Origin: Deltaproteobacteria bacterium
GTDB taxonomy: Bacteria; Myxococcota_A; UBA9160; UBA4427
Reading direction: 5' to 3'
Assembly (NCBI GenBank): GCA_029261855.1
Contig: JAJDAN010000039.1
Coordinates: 62,001-126,000 of the forward strand
Length of the DNA: 64,000 nt
Shown: piece by piece, positions 27,099-35,800 of the stretch
Layout of the letters: the number at the start of each line of letters is the position of its first letter
Position numbering within the stretch: position 1 is the stretch's first letter
Program-made: the position numbers and the translations under genes
Notes under the pieces: model-generated
The model's database searches: none
What the model was told of the DNA's origin: nothing
The model's input: the letters and a program-made list of their open reading frames with translations, nothing else

Positions 27099-27887
27099 CT
27101 ACGCGACCGCGCAGTCGGCGGCTCCGCCGTCCACGCGCAGGTTCGCACCGTTGATGGCGCCGGAACGCTCGCCTGCAAGGTACGCGACGAGACTCGCCAC
27201 CTCTTCGATCTCCGCCATGCGACCGATGGGATTGTCGAGCAGACCCCGCGCCCAGTCGGCGGAATCGCCTCCGGCAGCCTCGCTGCGTCGTGCCATCTGC
27301 GCCTTGACCTCGGCGGTGGCGATGAGACCGGGGCTCACCAGGTTGACCGTCACGCCGGTCCGCGCGAGTTCCTTCGCCAGACTGACGCAGAGCGTGGGCA
27401 AGGCTGCCTTGGACGCGTAGTAGTGCGGCATCTTCGAGTTCGGTCGCACCGTCCCCACCGTGCCCAGCCAGATGATCCGCCCCCAGCCTCGCTCTTTCAT
27501 CCCCGGGGCGAAGGCCCGCACGAGGCGCACGCCCGAGAGCACGTTCTTCTGGTAGATCGAGAGCCAGTCGTCGGTGGACGCGTCGAACCAGCGTCCTCGC
27601 TCGGCCACCCCGTAGTTGTTGACGAGCACGTCGACGTGCCCGGCGGCCGTCGCGATTTCCTGGGCCATGGCGTTCGCGGCATCGTCATCGAGCAGGTCTC
27701 CGACGATCCCGTGCGCGTCACCTCCGGCTTCGCGAAGCCTCTCCACGACGACATCGGGCTGCCCGCCCTCGAAGCCGTGGACGAAGACTGTGGCGCCTTC
27801 CCGGGCGAGCACCTCGGCGATCCCGGCGCCGGTTCCCCGGTAGCTGCCCGTCACCACCGCGACCTTCCCCTGCAACCCCAGGTCCAA
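27099..27887 (-). CDS. SDR family NAD(P)-dependent oxidoreductase
   Basis: A 262-residue classical SDR. TGSYRGTGAGIA is the cofactor loop, VNNYG the NNAG equivalent, and HYYASKAAL supplies the YxxxK pair. The C-terminal INGANLRVDGGAADCAVA is the usual end. No ATG fits; the TTG at 27887 gives MDLGLQGKVAVVTGS, the standard SDR start, and has GGGAGG four bases upstream. It ends five bases from the MscS-like gene start on the same strand. Substrate unknown. Confidence 0.88.
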   Translation of the reverse strand: MDLGLQGKVAVVTGSYRGTGAGIAEVLAREGATVFVHGFEGGQPDVVVERLREAGGDAHGIVGDLLDDDAANAMAQEIATAAGHVDVLVNNYGVAERGRWFDASTDDWLSIYQKNVLSGVRLVRAFAPGMKERGWGRIIWLGTVGTVRPNSKMPHYYASKAALPTLCVSLAKELARTGVTVNLVSPGLIATAEVKAQMARRSEAAGGDSADWARGLLDNPIGRMAEIEEVASLVAYLAGERSGAINGANLRVDGGAADCAVA

Positions 27888-27998
27888 TGCGCCTCCCAAC
27901 CAGGACCTTTCGATCCGGACGCCGATGGTAGCCGCCCCGTGCCGCTTGACCGCACCGGCCGACGCGCGTCCGGCGGCGGTCCGGACTACGCTCGGTGC

Positions 27999-28619
27999 AT
28001 GTCGCGCGCTCTCGAGTTCTTCTTCGACTACGGCAGTCCCTACAGCTACCTGGCCAACAGCCGGCTCGATGGGATCGCCGCCCGCTTCGGCATCGACATC
28101 CGCTACCGACCGATGTTGCTCGGCGGCGTCTTCAAGGCGACAGGCAACCAATCGCCGATGATGGAGCCCATCGAGGCCAAGCGAAGCTACGGCGGACTGG
28201 CCCTGCGCCGATCCGCCGCGAGCTACGGCGTCACCTTCGCGGCCAATCCCCACTTCCCGATCAACACCCTCGTCCTGATGCGCACCGCCGTGGCCGCCCA
28301 GCAAGACGACGTCTTCGACGCCTTTCACCGGGTCGTGTACCCGGCGTTCTGGGTCCAGGGACTGGATCTGGGAGACCCCGCGGTGCTGACCCAGCTGCTC
28401 GACGAGAACGACCTCGACGGGGACCGCCTGCTACGGCTCGGGGCCGCGGACCCGGCCAAGAGCGCGCTGCGCGCCAACACCGACGAGGCAGTGGCCCGCG
28501 GCGCCTTCGGCGCCCCCACCGTCTTCTTCGAAGACGAGATGTACTTCGGAGCGGATCACCTGTTCTTCCTCGAAGCCGCGCTCCGGAAAGGCGCCTCGGT
28601 CGATGACTCGGGGGATTGA
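27999..28619 (+). CDS. DsbA-fold 2-hydroxychromene-2-carboxylate isomerase-like protein
   Basis: A 206-residue kappa-GST/HCCA-isomerase protein. The start LEFFFDYGSPYSYLANSRL carries the Ser-Pro-Tyr active-site turn where DsbA has Cys-Pro; the GTFGAPT-like loop appears as GAFGAPTVFFEDEMYFGADHL near the C-terminus. Family members use glutathione to isomerise ring-cleavage products of aromatics. ATG at 27999. Followed 46 bases later by a 2OG-oxygenase gene. The actual substrate is inference from family only. Confidence 0.87.
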   Translation: MSRALEFFFDYGSPYSYLANSRLDGIAARFGIDIRYRPMLLGGVFKATGNQSPMMEPIEAKRSYGGLALRRSAASYGVTFAANPHFPINTLVLMRTAVAAQQDDVFDAFHRVVYPAFWVQGLDLGDPAVLTQLLDENDLDGDRLLRLGAADPAKSALRANTDEAVARGAFGAPTVFFEDEMYFGADHLFFLEAALRKGASVDDSGD

Positions 28620-28665
28620 CCCCCGGGGAAGCCCGACCTCGCTGCGATCGCTACGGTCTGCCGCC

Positions 28666-29361
28666 GTGCCCTACCTCGATCTCGAAAAGCTCGCCGCGCT
28701 CGATCCCGTCGCGTACCAGACGCGCGATCCGTATCCGTACGCCAACCCGGAGGGCGTGCTCTACGAGGAAGCACACCGGAAGCTGATCGAGAACCTGCCG
28801 CCCCTCGAGCTCTTCCATGCCATCGAGGGCAAGAAGCGCGCACACGGCCAGAAGCCCCACGACCGGCTGACCCTCGAGTACGAGGACGGTCTTCCCCTGC
28901 CGAGTCCCTGGCAGGAATTCGTCGACGAGCTGCGCGAAGGCCCGTATGTCGAGGCCATGTGCCGGCTCGTGGGCGTCCCCCGGATCGATCTCCGCTTCCA
29001 CTGGCACTGGGCCGCCCGGGGCAACTCGGTGTCGCCTCACTGCGATGCGCTTCGCAAGTACGGCTCCCACATCTTCTACCTGAACAACGACAGCGACTGG
29101 GATCCGGCGTGGGGCGGCGAGACCATCGTGCTCGACGACAGCGGCCGCTTCTCGCGCAACTCCGCTCCCGACTTCGACGAGTTCGACCGCGAGATCCATG
29201 CGGATGCTGGCCACAACCGGAGCTTCATCTTCACGCGCCGAGGAGACTCGTGGCACGGCGTGCGGGAGATCACCTGCCCGGAAGGCCACTACCGCAAGGT
29301 CTTCATCGTCGTACTCAACAAGCCGAGCTGGCGGCAACGGCTACTGCACCCCTTCTCGTGA
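28666..29361 (+). CDS. 2-oxoglutarate/Fe(II)-dependent oxygenase, prolyl-4-hydroxylase-like
   Basis: A 231-residue double-stranded beta-helix dioxygenase. The Fe(II) facial triad is visible: H125-C-D127 (SPHCDA) and H197 (DSWHGV), with R210 as likely 2OG anchor. GSHIFYLNND and GGETIVLDD are strands conserved in the P4H/Tpa1 group. The GTG at 28666 starts MPYLDLEKL; the frame extends 21 codons upstream. It may hydroxylate a protein or small molecule. The target is unknown. Confidence 0.82.
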   Translation: MPYLDLEKLAALDPVAYQTRDPYPYANPEGVLYEEAHRKLIENLPPLELFHAIEGKKRAHGQKPHDRLTLEYEDGLPLPSPWQEFVDELREGPYVEAMCRLVGVPRIDLRFHWHWAARGNSVSPHCDALRKYGSHIFYLNNDSDWDPAWGGETIVLDDSGRFSRNSAPDFDEFDREIHADAGHNRSFIFTRRGDSWHGVREITCPEGHYRKVFIVVLNKPSWRQRLLHPFS

Positions 29362-29416
29362 GAGCCAGGAGCGGGAAACAGGCGACGACGCAAAGGTCGG
29401 CAGACCGGAACCGCAG

Positions 29417-31513
29417 CTAGCGGGAACGCAGGGACGCCAGCAGCGGGGACGGGCGTCCCACGGACGTCAGCCACAGCTGGTGGATCGCACGCGTCGCCCC
29501 GACGTGCAGCAGACGACGCGCGGCCGAGGTGTCGGGATAGCTCGCGTTGTCGGCGTCGAGCAGGATCACGTAGTCGAACTCGAGCCCCTTGGCCTGGGTG
29601 ACTTCCGTCACCTCGATGCCCGCGGCGAAGGTGAAATCCTGGTCGGCCACTCGGCGCAGACGCGGCAGGTCGCTGTGGGCGAGTCCCTCGAAGTAGGCGT
29701 CCCGCGCCTCGGGTGACGGCGCCAGCAGCGCCACCGAGGCCTGGCGCTCGTGCTCGCCCAGGTCCCGCAGCACGTCGGCCAGGAAGGCGACGCACGCGCC
29801 GCGGTCGGTGAACGCGAAGTGCTCGACCGGGGGGCCGCTGCGGGTCGTCGCCGGGACCGCGTCCTCCTCGGAAAGATCCCCCAGCACGTCGTGCGCGAAC
29901 TCGACGATCTCGCGCGACGAGCGGTAGCTGATCTTGAGGGTCTCGACCTCGGTGCCCTTGACGCCGAGGTGGTCGAAGAACTCCTGCCACGACGTGAAGC
30001 CGCTGTGCTGCATCACGTGTTGCTGGGTATCTCCCGCCATGGTGATCCCGCTGCCGCGTTCCATGCAGCCGAGAACCACCTGCATCTCGAGGGGCGAGAA
30101 GTCCTGCACCTCATCGACCACCACGTGCCGCAGTCGCAGGGGACTCTTGCCCCGGGCGCGCAACGGCCCGACCCGCAGCTGCCACGCCCGCAGCAGCAGA
30201 GCGTCGTCTTCGGGATCGAGCTCGAAGGACGCCGGATCGTCTCCGACCAGCCCGGCGTAGAGTTCGTCGACCCGGCGCCGGTTGTTCTCGAGGAAGCGAT
30301 CGAGGTCTTTGTCGGAGAAGACGCCTGCGGCATGCCGCTCGATGGCCGATGCCAGCAGCGGACGCTGGGTCAGGACGCTCGCCCAATCATCGAGGGCCTG
30401 CGCCGCGGTGGTCGGACCGGCGACGCGTGCCACCTGTTCCTCGAGGGCGACGCCCAGGAAGGGATGCAGCTTCATGCGCACGACGAGCCCGGGAGTGTCC
30501 TCGCGATGCGAGCTGGGCAGTCTCGGGAAGTGGCGATGCCGCAGCTCGGCGGCCCAATCCCGGTAGGTCAGGATGCGCACCGCATCGAGGCCCAGCGACG
30601 GCAACACGTGCGCGACGTAGTTCCGCAGGGCAGGCGAGAACACGATCACCAGCGTCGAGTCCCCGTCGATGGCGGCGTCGTCGTAGGCCAGATACGCGAT
30701 GCGATGCAGTGCGACCGTCGTCTTGCCCGACCCCGCCGTACCGCGCACGACGAGGATGCCGTCCGACGCTCGCGTGATCAGCTCGAACTGTTCCGGGTCG
30801 ATCAGGCCCGTGATCTCGGGAAGGCGCTTGTCGACCCGGTACGGCAGGCCGTGATGGTCGCTCCCCATGCGACGGGCGGCGCCCTCCCCGTCCGACCAGG
30901 CGCGCAGCGCGGCGGACTCACCGCCCGCGAGACGTGCCGGCGGGTGCTTCTCCCGCCGCCAACCTCCGGGCTCGCGCGCGTCGGCGTGGAAGTCGCCCTC
31001 GGGTGCCTGGATGCGGTCGAGCGCGCCGTTCTGGATGCGCAACATCCGGCGGACGACGACCTCGCCGATGCGCTCCCGGCCGGCGATCTCCTCGTCGAAC
31101 TCTTCGCCCTGGCGATAGCTGTAGAAGATCCGACTGATGGGCGCGTCCCGCCAGTCGACGATGCGGATGCCGCGTTCGATACACGTCGCCTTGCCGAGGC
31201 AGAGGTCGCGGTCCTTGCCGTCCTCGCGCAGCCGCAGGTGCGCGAAGTACGGCGAGAGCGGATCCACCTTCGCACTGCTCCCGGCGTCGCGCAGCTGCCG
31301 CAGGATGGAGCTCTGGTTGTGCCATTGCTCGGTGAGCGCCGGCAGGTCCTTGTGCTCATCGCCGGACAACATCACCGCGCGGATCCGCTCGAGCTCACGA
31401 ACGATCGGCTCTTCCGACGCCGTGCGAGGCTGGGGCAGCTGAACGAGCTGCGACGCGACCCGGGCGAGCAGTGCCAGCTCGTCGGCGACGATCGGATCGA
31501 CCCTGGTTTCCAC
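29417..31513 (-). CDS. HelD-like UvrD/Rep superfamily 1 helicase
   Basis: A 698-residue SF1 ATPase. A long N-terminal region with coiled-coil tendency (about 1-110) precedes the helicase core. Walker A is GTAGSGKTT (Lys264), Walker B and motif II VVVDEVQDFSP, motif III GDTQQHVM, motif IV KISYRSSREI, and motif VI HVGATRAIHQLWLT. The long non-helicase N-terminus and the insertion between motifs I and II match HelD, which releases stalled RNA polymerase in Gram-positives, better than UvrD or Rep. GTG start without a clear ribosome site, so the true start is uncertain. Confidence 0.85.
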   Translation of the reverse strand: METRVDPIVADELALLARVASQLVQLPQPRTASEEPIVRELERIRAVMLSGDEHKDLPALTEQWHNQSSILRQLRDAGSSAKVDPLSPYFAHLRLREDGKDRDLCLGKATCIERGIRIVDWRDAPISRIFYSYRQGEEFDEEIAGRERIGEVVVRRMLRIQNGALDRIQAPEGDFHADAREPGGWRREKHPPARLAGGESAALRAWSDGEGAARRMGSDHHGLPYRVDKRLPEITGLIDPEQFELITRASDGILVVRGTAGSGKTTVALHRIAYLAYDDAAIDGDSTLVIVFSPALRNYVAHVLPSLGLDAVRILTYRDWAAELRHRHFPRLPSSHREDTPGLVVRMKLHPFLGVALEEQVARVAGPTTAAQALDDWASVLTQRPLLASAIERHAAGVFSDKDLDRFLENNRRRVDELYAGLVGDDPASFELDPEDDALLLRAWQLRVGPLRARGKSPLRLRHVVVDEVQDFSPLEMQVVLGCMERGSGITMAGDTQQHVMQHSGFTSWQEFFDHLGVKGTEVETLKISYRSSREIVEFAHDVLGDLSEEDAVPATTRSGPPVEHFAFTDRGACVAFLADVLRDLGEHERQASVALLAPSPEARDAYFEGLAHSDLPRLRRVADQDFTFAAGIEVTEVTQAKGLEFDYVILLDADNASYPDTSAARRLLHVGATRAIHQLWLTSVGRPSPLLASLRSR

Positions 31514-31668
31514 TTCGGATCCCGAGACCTGATCGCTGATCGTCTTTCCTCCCCCACCCGCGCCAGGATCTGCGGGTTCGAGAGGTTACCACGACGGGCC
31601 AGGGGCGGAAGAACGCGCCGCAGGCTCTTGGCGGACGCCGATCCGGCGCAGCCGAGCTGGACCCGGGG

Positions 31669-31968
31669 TCAGCGACGGGCTTCGGGCAGGCGCCTTCGGG
31701 GCGCGCTCGGTTCCGGCGGCCGTACCCGGGCGATCCGTACGCGCTCGACTTCCTGGCTGAGGAACGGACGAGCGAGGCCGTTTTCGCCGTCGATGGCGAC
31801 GTAGTACCCGAGCGGTCCACCGGTGTCGTCAGCGGGCACCGGGTACGGTGCCTCGCAGACAGTGCCGCGGCAGCCCGCGTACGGGCTGCCCGTCGCCACG
31901 ATCCGGACGCGCTCTCCCACCTCGACCACGCTGTCGCCGACGCCTCCGGACATCTCCCCGCTCATCAC
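31669..31968 (-). CDS. Small hypothetical protein with SH3/KOW-like core
   Basis: A 99-residue protein. The core VEVGERVRIVATGSPYAGCRGTVCE and GYYVAIDGENGLARPFLSQEVERV looks like a small SH3-like or KOW-like barrel, and the C-terminus is Arg/Pro-rich. The start is GTGATG: the GTG overlaps the upstream stop as GTGA, or the ATG follows as TGATG, so it is coupled to the exported protein before it. No function assigned. Confidence 0.55.
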   Translation of the reverse strand: MMSGEMSGGVGDSVVEVGERVRIVATGSPYAGCRGTVCEAPYPVPADDTGGPLGYYVAIDGENGLARPFLSQEVERVRIARVRPPEPSAPRRRLPEARR

Positions 31969-32555
31969 CAGCCAGCCGCCACCGAAGTGTCATCCGGATC
32001 GCTGTCGCCCGGCCCCGCGTACACGGCCCAGGGCGACACCGGCGCGATGCGTGCGTCGATGGTGAACGCGGTGATCGGCAGCACATACGGAAGCCACGCG
32101 GGATTCTCCGCCAGGGGATTGCGCGCGTCGACCAGGGCGTCACCGCGCCGGAAGACATTGAAGCCCTCGGGAAGATCGGCGTCTGGGAACGGGAAGAGCA
32201 CGATGCCCGGCACGACTTCGAGGGCGCCCACCAGCACGCGCAGGACTCCCTGCGTCGCCTGCAGGAAGGTCAGCCCGAGCCAGCCGGGGAACACGTAGGC
32301 GCCCTGCACGAACGCGTTGTCCGACACGGCATCGAGATTGCGCGCGGTCGCGATCCCGCCGGTCACGGGAGACGCTGCGATGTCCACGCTGCCGAAGGTC
32401 ATGTCCTCGATGGCCAGTCGCAGGGTGTCGGGGGACGCGATCGCCGGCCCAGGGGCGAGGCCGGCCAGCAGCATCACGGCCGCAAGACCCCCGACGATTC
32501 GGTGGCGCCTCGTGCGGTCGGATCTCATCGGAGACTTGCGCGCGGATCGGGTCAC
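31965..32555 (-). CDS. Exported hypothetical protein
   Basis: About 196 residues. A basic start (RSARKSPMRSDRTRRHR) and the hydrophobic run IVGGLAAVMLLAGLAPGPAIA make a signal peptide. The mature part has a hydrophobic centre (LRVLVGALEVVPGIVLFPFPD) and faintly recalls TIGR04073-type exosortase-associated proteins; I would not rely on that. The GTG at 32555 has GAGG eight bases upstream; an ATG at 32528 is the alternative. Coupled to the next gene. Confidence 0.5.
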   Translation of the reverse strand: MTRSARKSPMRSDRTRRHRIVGGLAAVMLLAGLAPGPAIASPDTLRLAIEDMTFGSVDIAASPVTGGIATARNLDAVSDNAFVQGAYVFPGWLGLTFLQATQGVLRVLVGALEVVPGIVLFPFPDADLPEGFNVFRRGDALVDARNPLAENPAWLPYVLPITAFTIDARIAPVSPWAVYAGPGDSDPDDTSVAAGW

Positions 32556-32730
32556 GAGACGTCCTCGACGGTTGCCAGGGTGCGCCAGGGTAACGCAACC
32601 GCCCGCGGGGGTCATGGCGATCCCGGTGCGGCGAGACCGCCCGCGCCGAGTCGTTGGCCGGAGCCCGACTGCTACCGTGTCCGCCGATCCAGCGACCCCG
32701 TCCGACCCGAAGCGAACGGAGCCTTCGTCC

Positions 32731-33195
32731 ATGCCCAAGCGCCGCGAGCTCGTCTCGATGACCGACGAGGAGATGTGGGACTTCATCGAGAGCCGCAAGA
32801 GCATCCAGGTCGCGACGATCAACCGGGACGGCTCCCCGCATCTGACCACGCTGTGGTTCGCCGTCAACGACGGCAAGATCGTCCTCGAGACCTTCACGAA
32901 GTCCCAGAAGATCGTGAACCTGAAGCGGGATCCCCGCATCGCGCTGCTGCTCGAAACGGGCGAGTCCTACGACCAGCTGCGGGGCGTCTCGATCAATGCC
33001 ACCGCCGAGCTCGTGAGCGAGGTCGAAGCCGTTCACCGTCTGCACACGGCGGTGCTCGTGCGCAACCAGCCCGAGGTCCCGGCCGACGTCCTCGACAAGG
33101 TCTCCGCGGGGATGGCCCACAAGAAGACCGCGATCCTCGTCAAGCCAGAACGGGTCATGAGCTGGGACCACACCAAGCTCGACGGGATCTACTGA
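32731..33195 (+). CDS. Pyridoxamine-5'-phosphate-oxidase-fold flavin/F420-binding protein
   Basis: A 154-residue split beta-barrel. MTDEEMWDFIESRKSIQVATINRDGSPHLTTLWFAV is the standard PPOX opening and KIVLETFTKSQKIVNLKRDPRIALLLE the second conserved block with the Lys-Arg cofactor patch. Actinobacterial relatives use F420 or FMN to reduce small substrates, fitting the LLM pair at 8.9-10.9 kb. ATG at 32731. A hypothetical gene follows eight bases later. Confidence 0.85.
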   Translation: MPKRRELVSMTDEEMWDFIESRKSIQVATINRDGSPHLTTLWFAVNDGKIVLETFTKSQKIVNLKRDPRIALLLETGESYDQLRGVSINATAELVSEVEAVHRLHTAVLVRNQPEVPADVLDKVSAGMAHKKTAILVKPERVMSWDHTKLDGIY

Positions 33196-33203
33196 GCCGC
33201 CCC

Positions 33204-33593
33204 ATGCCCGGCGTAGACCAGCTGCTGGCCGAAATGGCGGACGCCGCTCGCCACAACGAGAAGTCCCGCTTCGACCAGCTCGAGCGCAAGCTGCTGGACC
33301 ACTTCGACGGCGGCTTCGACGCCATGCCCGAAGAGCTCTACCAGCGCTACCTGGACGTCGACCGACACTGGCCGATCGCCGTCGAGCCGTCGGGCGGCGA
33401 TCCCGGACGACGCACGCTGCAGATCCGGCTCGGCACGTCGGAAGAGACCTGGCTTCAGGACCTGGCGGCGGCCACGGACCGCAGCCTGTCCGCCGTCGTG
33501 GCCGAGTGCGTCGATGCCATCCGAAACGACGCCGAACGCAGTGAAGAGGTCCGCACCCGCCTCGAACGCGGGCGCCAGCTCCCCGAAGACTGA
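33204..33593 (+). CDS. Hypothetical protein
   Basis: 129 residues, acidic, no signal peptide. The N-terminal half is helical with an early Asp/Glu-rich part (FDQLERKLLDHFDGGFDAMPEELYQRYLDVD). Residues about 70-110 (LQIRLGTSEETWLQDLAAATDRSLSAVVAECVDAI) have a strand-helix-helix outline like ribbon-helix-helix proteins. I do not recognise it. Probably cotranscribed with the PPOX gene. Confidence 0.55.
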   Translation: MPGVDQLLAEMADAARHNEKSRFDQLERKLLDHFDGGFDAMPEELYQRYLDVDRHWPIAVEPSGGDPGRRTLQIRLGTSEETWLQDLAAATDRSLSAVVAECVDAIRNDAERSEEVRTRLERGRQLPED

Positions 33594-33610
33594 TCGGCCT
33601 GCAGGCGGAC

Positions 33611-33625
33611 GGGCCCTTCGGGCTC
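33611..33625. terminator. Possible weak stem-loop terminator
   Basis: GGGCCC (33611-33616) pairs with GGGCTC (33620-33625), one G-T wobble, across TTC, 17 bases after the hypothetical gene's stop. No T-run follows. Confidence 0.25.
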
Positions 33626-33703
33626 TGATTGCGGCGCGAGGCGACCCATCTGGGGTCGGCCTGCTAGCCTCCTTGCTTCGCGGCTCTTTCGGGGGGGAGA
33701 GGA

Positions 33704-34222
33704 ATGCGGGTTCTCGTCACGATTTCGTGCGTCACGGCCTGGACGTTCACCGTTGCTCTGCTGTTGGCGCTGCCGGCCGCGGCCCAGGTGAGCGAGGTCG
33801 AGTCGAACGACACCGTCGGCACCGCGAACGTCGTCGCGGGCGGCCAGAGTGTGAGTGGCGTTCGCGACGCCGAGCCGCCGGACTTCGACTACTTCCGGTT
33901 CACCGGGCTGGTGCCAGACGAGGACTACCTCGTCACGAGCGACAACAACTTTCTCGGACTCGGATTCTTCGATTCCGGCGGGACCCTGCTCGACAGTGCG
34001 GCCTTCGTGGTGCCTCTCGAGCTCGAGGTCACCGCCGATGAGAGCGGCGAGTTCATCATCGGGGTCTGCGGGCACGTCGCGCCGAGCGCGTCCGAGATCG
34101 ACTGCACGAACGCGGGCATCGGATTCGGGGAGTACCTGCTGGCGGTGCCCGAGCCCGGCTCGTTCGCCCTGGCCCTGGCGGCCCTTGGCGCGATCGTCTG
34201 GGTCGGCCGCCGACAGCCCTAG
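33704..34222 (+). CDS. PEP-CTERM-sorted exported protein with PPC-like domain
   Basis: 172 residues. Signal peptide at about 1-27 (TFTVALLLALPAAAQ). The mature start SEVESNDTVGTANVV, then DFDYFRFTGL and SGEFIIGVCGH, follows the E-x-N-x-T...A and D-x-D-x-F pattern of PPC (bacterial pre-peptidase C-terminal) or DVUA0089 domains. The tail VPEPGSFALALAALGAIVWV plus GRRQP is a clear PEP-CTERM signal. GGGGGGGAGAGG precedes the ATG. It is probably a small extracellular matrix protein processed by an exosortase encoded elsewhere. Confidence 0.85.
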   Translation: MRVLVTISCVTAWTFTVALLLALPAAAQVSEVESNDTVGTANVVAGGQSVSGVRDAEPPDFDYFRFTGLVPDEDYLVTSDNNFLGLGFFDSGGTLLDSAAFVVPLELEVTADESGEFIIGVCGHVAPSASEIDCTNAGIGFGEYLLAVPEPGSFALALAALGAIVWVGRRQP

Positions 34223-34310
34223 CGGGCGGAGCCCGGAGGCTCGGCGTGCGCGCGAACGCCGATTCATCGCGGGTCGGCTCGCCGGCGTCCGGCTGTGCGA
34301 TCCTTTCGTG

Positions 34311-34832
34311 ATGGGTCGTCTGCTGCTCCTCTTCATCGCGCTGCCCGCCATCGAGCTGGCACTGCTGATCCAGATCGGCCAACGCATCGGCACCGGCGAG
34401 ACCATCGGGCTGATCGTGCTGACGGGCATCGCGGGCGCCGCCATGGCGCGCAGTCAGGGGCTGCGGGTCTTGTCCGAAGTGCAGGAGCGGCTGGGGCGCG
34501 GCGAGGTTCCGGCGGACTCCCTGGTGGACGGGCTCATGATCCTGGTCGCGTCGGCGCTGCTCATCACGCCCGGAGTCCTGACGGACGTCATCGGCTTCCT
34601 GTGCCTGGTGCCCGGAGTTCGCCGGCTGGTGAAGCGCGATGTGATGCGGCGACTCGAGAAGGCCGTCCGCGAACAGAAGGTCCAGGTCCGCGTCCACCGG
34701 GCACCCGGCGCGCGGCCGAGCAGCGACCCCTTCGGGAGCGAACGACGCCCAGTCATCGACGTCACCCCGCCCTCCGGTCCGTCTCCCAGGCAGGGTCCGC
34801 CGAAACGGAATGGAGCCGGGAGCCAGACATGA
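34311..34832 (+). CDS. fxsA: FxsA family membrane protein
   Basis: 173 residues with about four hydrophobic segments in the first 105. MGRLLLLFIALPAIELALLIQIG and LTGIAGAAMARSQGLRVLSEVQERLGRGEVPADSL, then LITPGVLTDVIGFLCLVPGVRRL, are FxsA hallmarks. The cytoplasmic C-terminal tail is charged and Pro-rich. FxsA affects phage exclusion in E. coli; its wider role is unknown. Its stop overlaps the next gene's start as ATGA. Confidence 0.92.
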   Translation: MGRLLLLFIALPAIELALLIQIGQRIGTGETIGLIVLTGIAGAAMARSQGLRVLSEVQERLGRGEVPADSLVDGLMILVASALLITPGVLTDVIGFLCLVPGVRRLVKRDVMRRLEKAVREQKVQVRVHRAPGARPSSDPFGSERRPVIDVTPPSGPSPRQGPPKRNGAGSQT

Positions 34833-35791
34833 CCGCAGCGAACTTCCGCCACGGCCTCCAGGACATCGGGAACGGCCTGTTCGCCTGGCTGCAGCCCGAC
34901 GGATCCTGGGGCTTCAGCAACGCCGGGCTGGTCACCGACGGCGACCAGTCGCTGCTGGTGGACACGCTCTTCGACCTGCGACTCACCGCCGAGATGCTCG
35001 CGGCCATGCGCGACGCCGCACCGGCGGCGCGCGACATCGACACCCTGGTCAACACGCACGCGAACGGCGACCACTGCTACGGGAACCAGCTCGTCCGGGA
35101 CGCCACCATCATCACGTCCGAGGCCACCGCCGAGGAACTCTCGGAGGTGACGCCGGCCATGATGGCCGGGCTGCTCGAGAACGCCGATGCCCTCGGCGAG
35201 GCGGGCGCGTTCTTCCGCCAGGTCTTCGGACCCTTCGACTTCAAGGGGATCGAGCTGCCCCCGGTCTCGAGGACCTTCCGCGGCGAACTCTCCCTGCAGG
35301 TCGGCAGCAAGCGCGTCGAGCTGATCGAGGTCGGCCCCGCGCATACGCGGGGAGACGTGCTCGTGCATGTGCCGGACGAAGGCGTCGTCTTCACCGGCGA
35401 TATCCTCTTCATCGAGGGCACGCCCATCATGTGGGAGGGCCCGGTCGGTAACTGGATCGCGGCCTGCGATCGCATCGAAGCCCTGGGCGCCGACACCGTC
35501 GTTCCCGGGCACGGACCCATCACCGATCGGCACGGAGCCCGCGCGGTCCGGGACTACCTGGTGTACGTCCGGGACCAGGCTCGCGAACGCTACGACGCCG
35601 GCCTGTCAGTGGAGGACGCCGTCGCCGACATCGCTTCCAGTGAGTCGTTCGGCAACTATGCGACCTGGGGCGACGCCGAACGCATCGCCGTGAACGTCCA
35701 CACCCTCTATCGCGAGTTCAGCGGGTCCCGTGAGAGCGCGAACGCCCTCGAGCTCTTCGGCGCGATGGCGGCGATCGCCCGGCAGAGCTGA
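34829..35791 (+). CDS. Metallo-beta-lactamase-fold hydrolase
   Basis: A 320-residue MBL-fold protein. The metal motif reads THANGDHCYGN: His, Asp and His are kept, but the middle His of HxHxDH is Asn, as I recall for a SoxH-like subgroup. Further metal positions are GPAHTRGDVLVH, VFTGDILF and VVPGHGP. A C-terminal helical part (about 240-320) adds to the core. ATGA coupling with fxsA and nine bases to the next gene suggest a three-gene operon. Substrate unknown. Confidence 0.88.
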   Translation: MTAANFRHGLQDIGNGLFAWLQPDGSWGFSNAGLVTDGDQSLLVDTLFDLRLTAEMLAAMRDAAPAARDIDTLVNTHANGDHCYGNQLVRDATIITSEATAEELSEVTPAMMAGLLENADALGEAGAFFRQVFGPFDFKGIELPPVSRTFRGELSLQVGSKRVELIEVGPAHTRGDVLVHVPDEGVVFTGDILFIEGTPIMWEGPVGNWIAACDRIEALGADTVVPGHGPITDRHGARAVRDYLVYVRDQARERYDAGLSVEDAVADIASSESFGNYATWGDAERIAVNVHTLYREFSGSRESANALELFGAMAAIARQS

Positions 35792-35800
35792 CCGAAGCGG

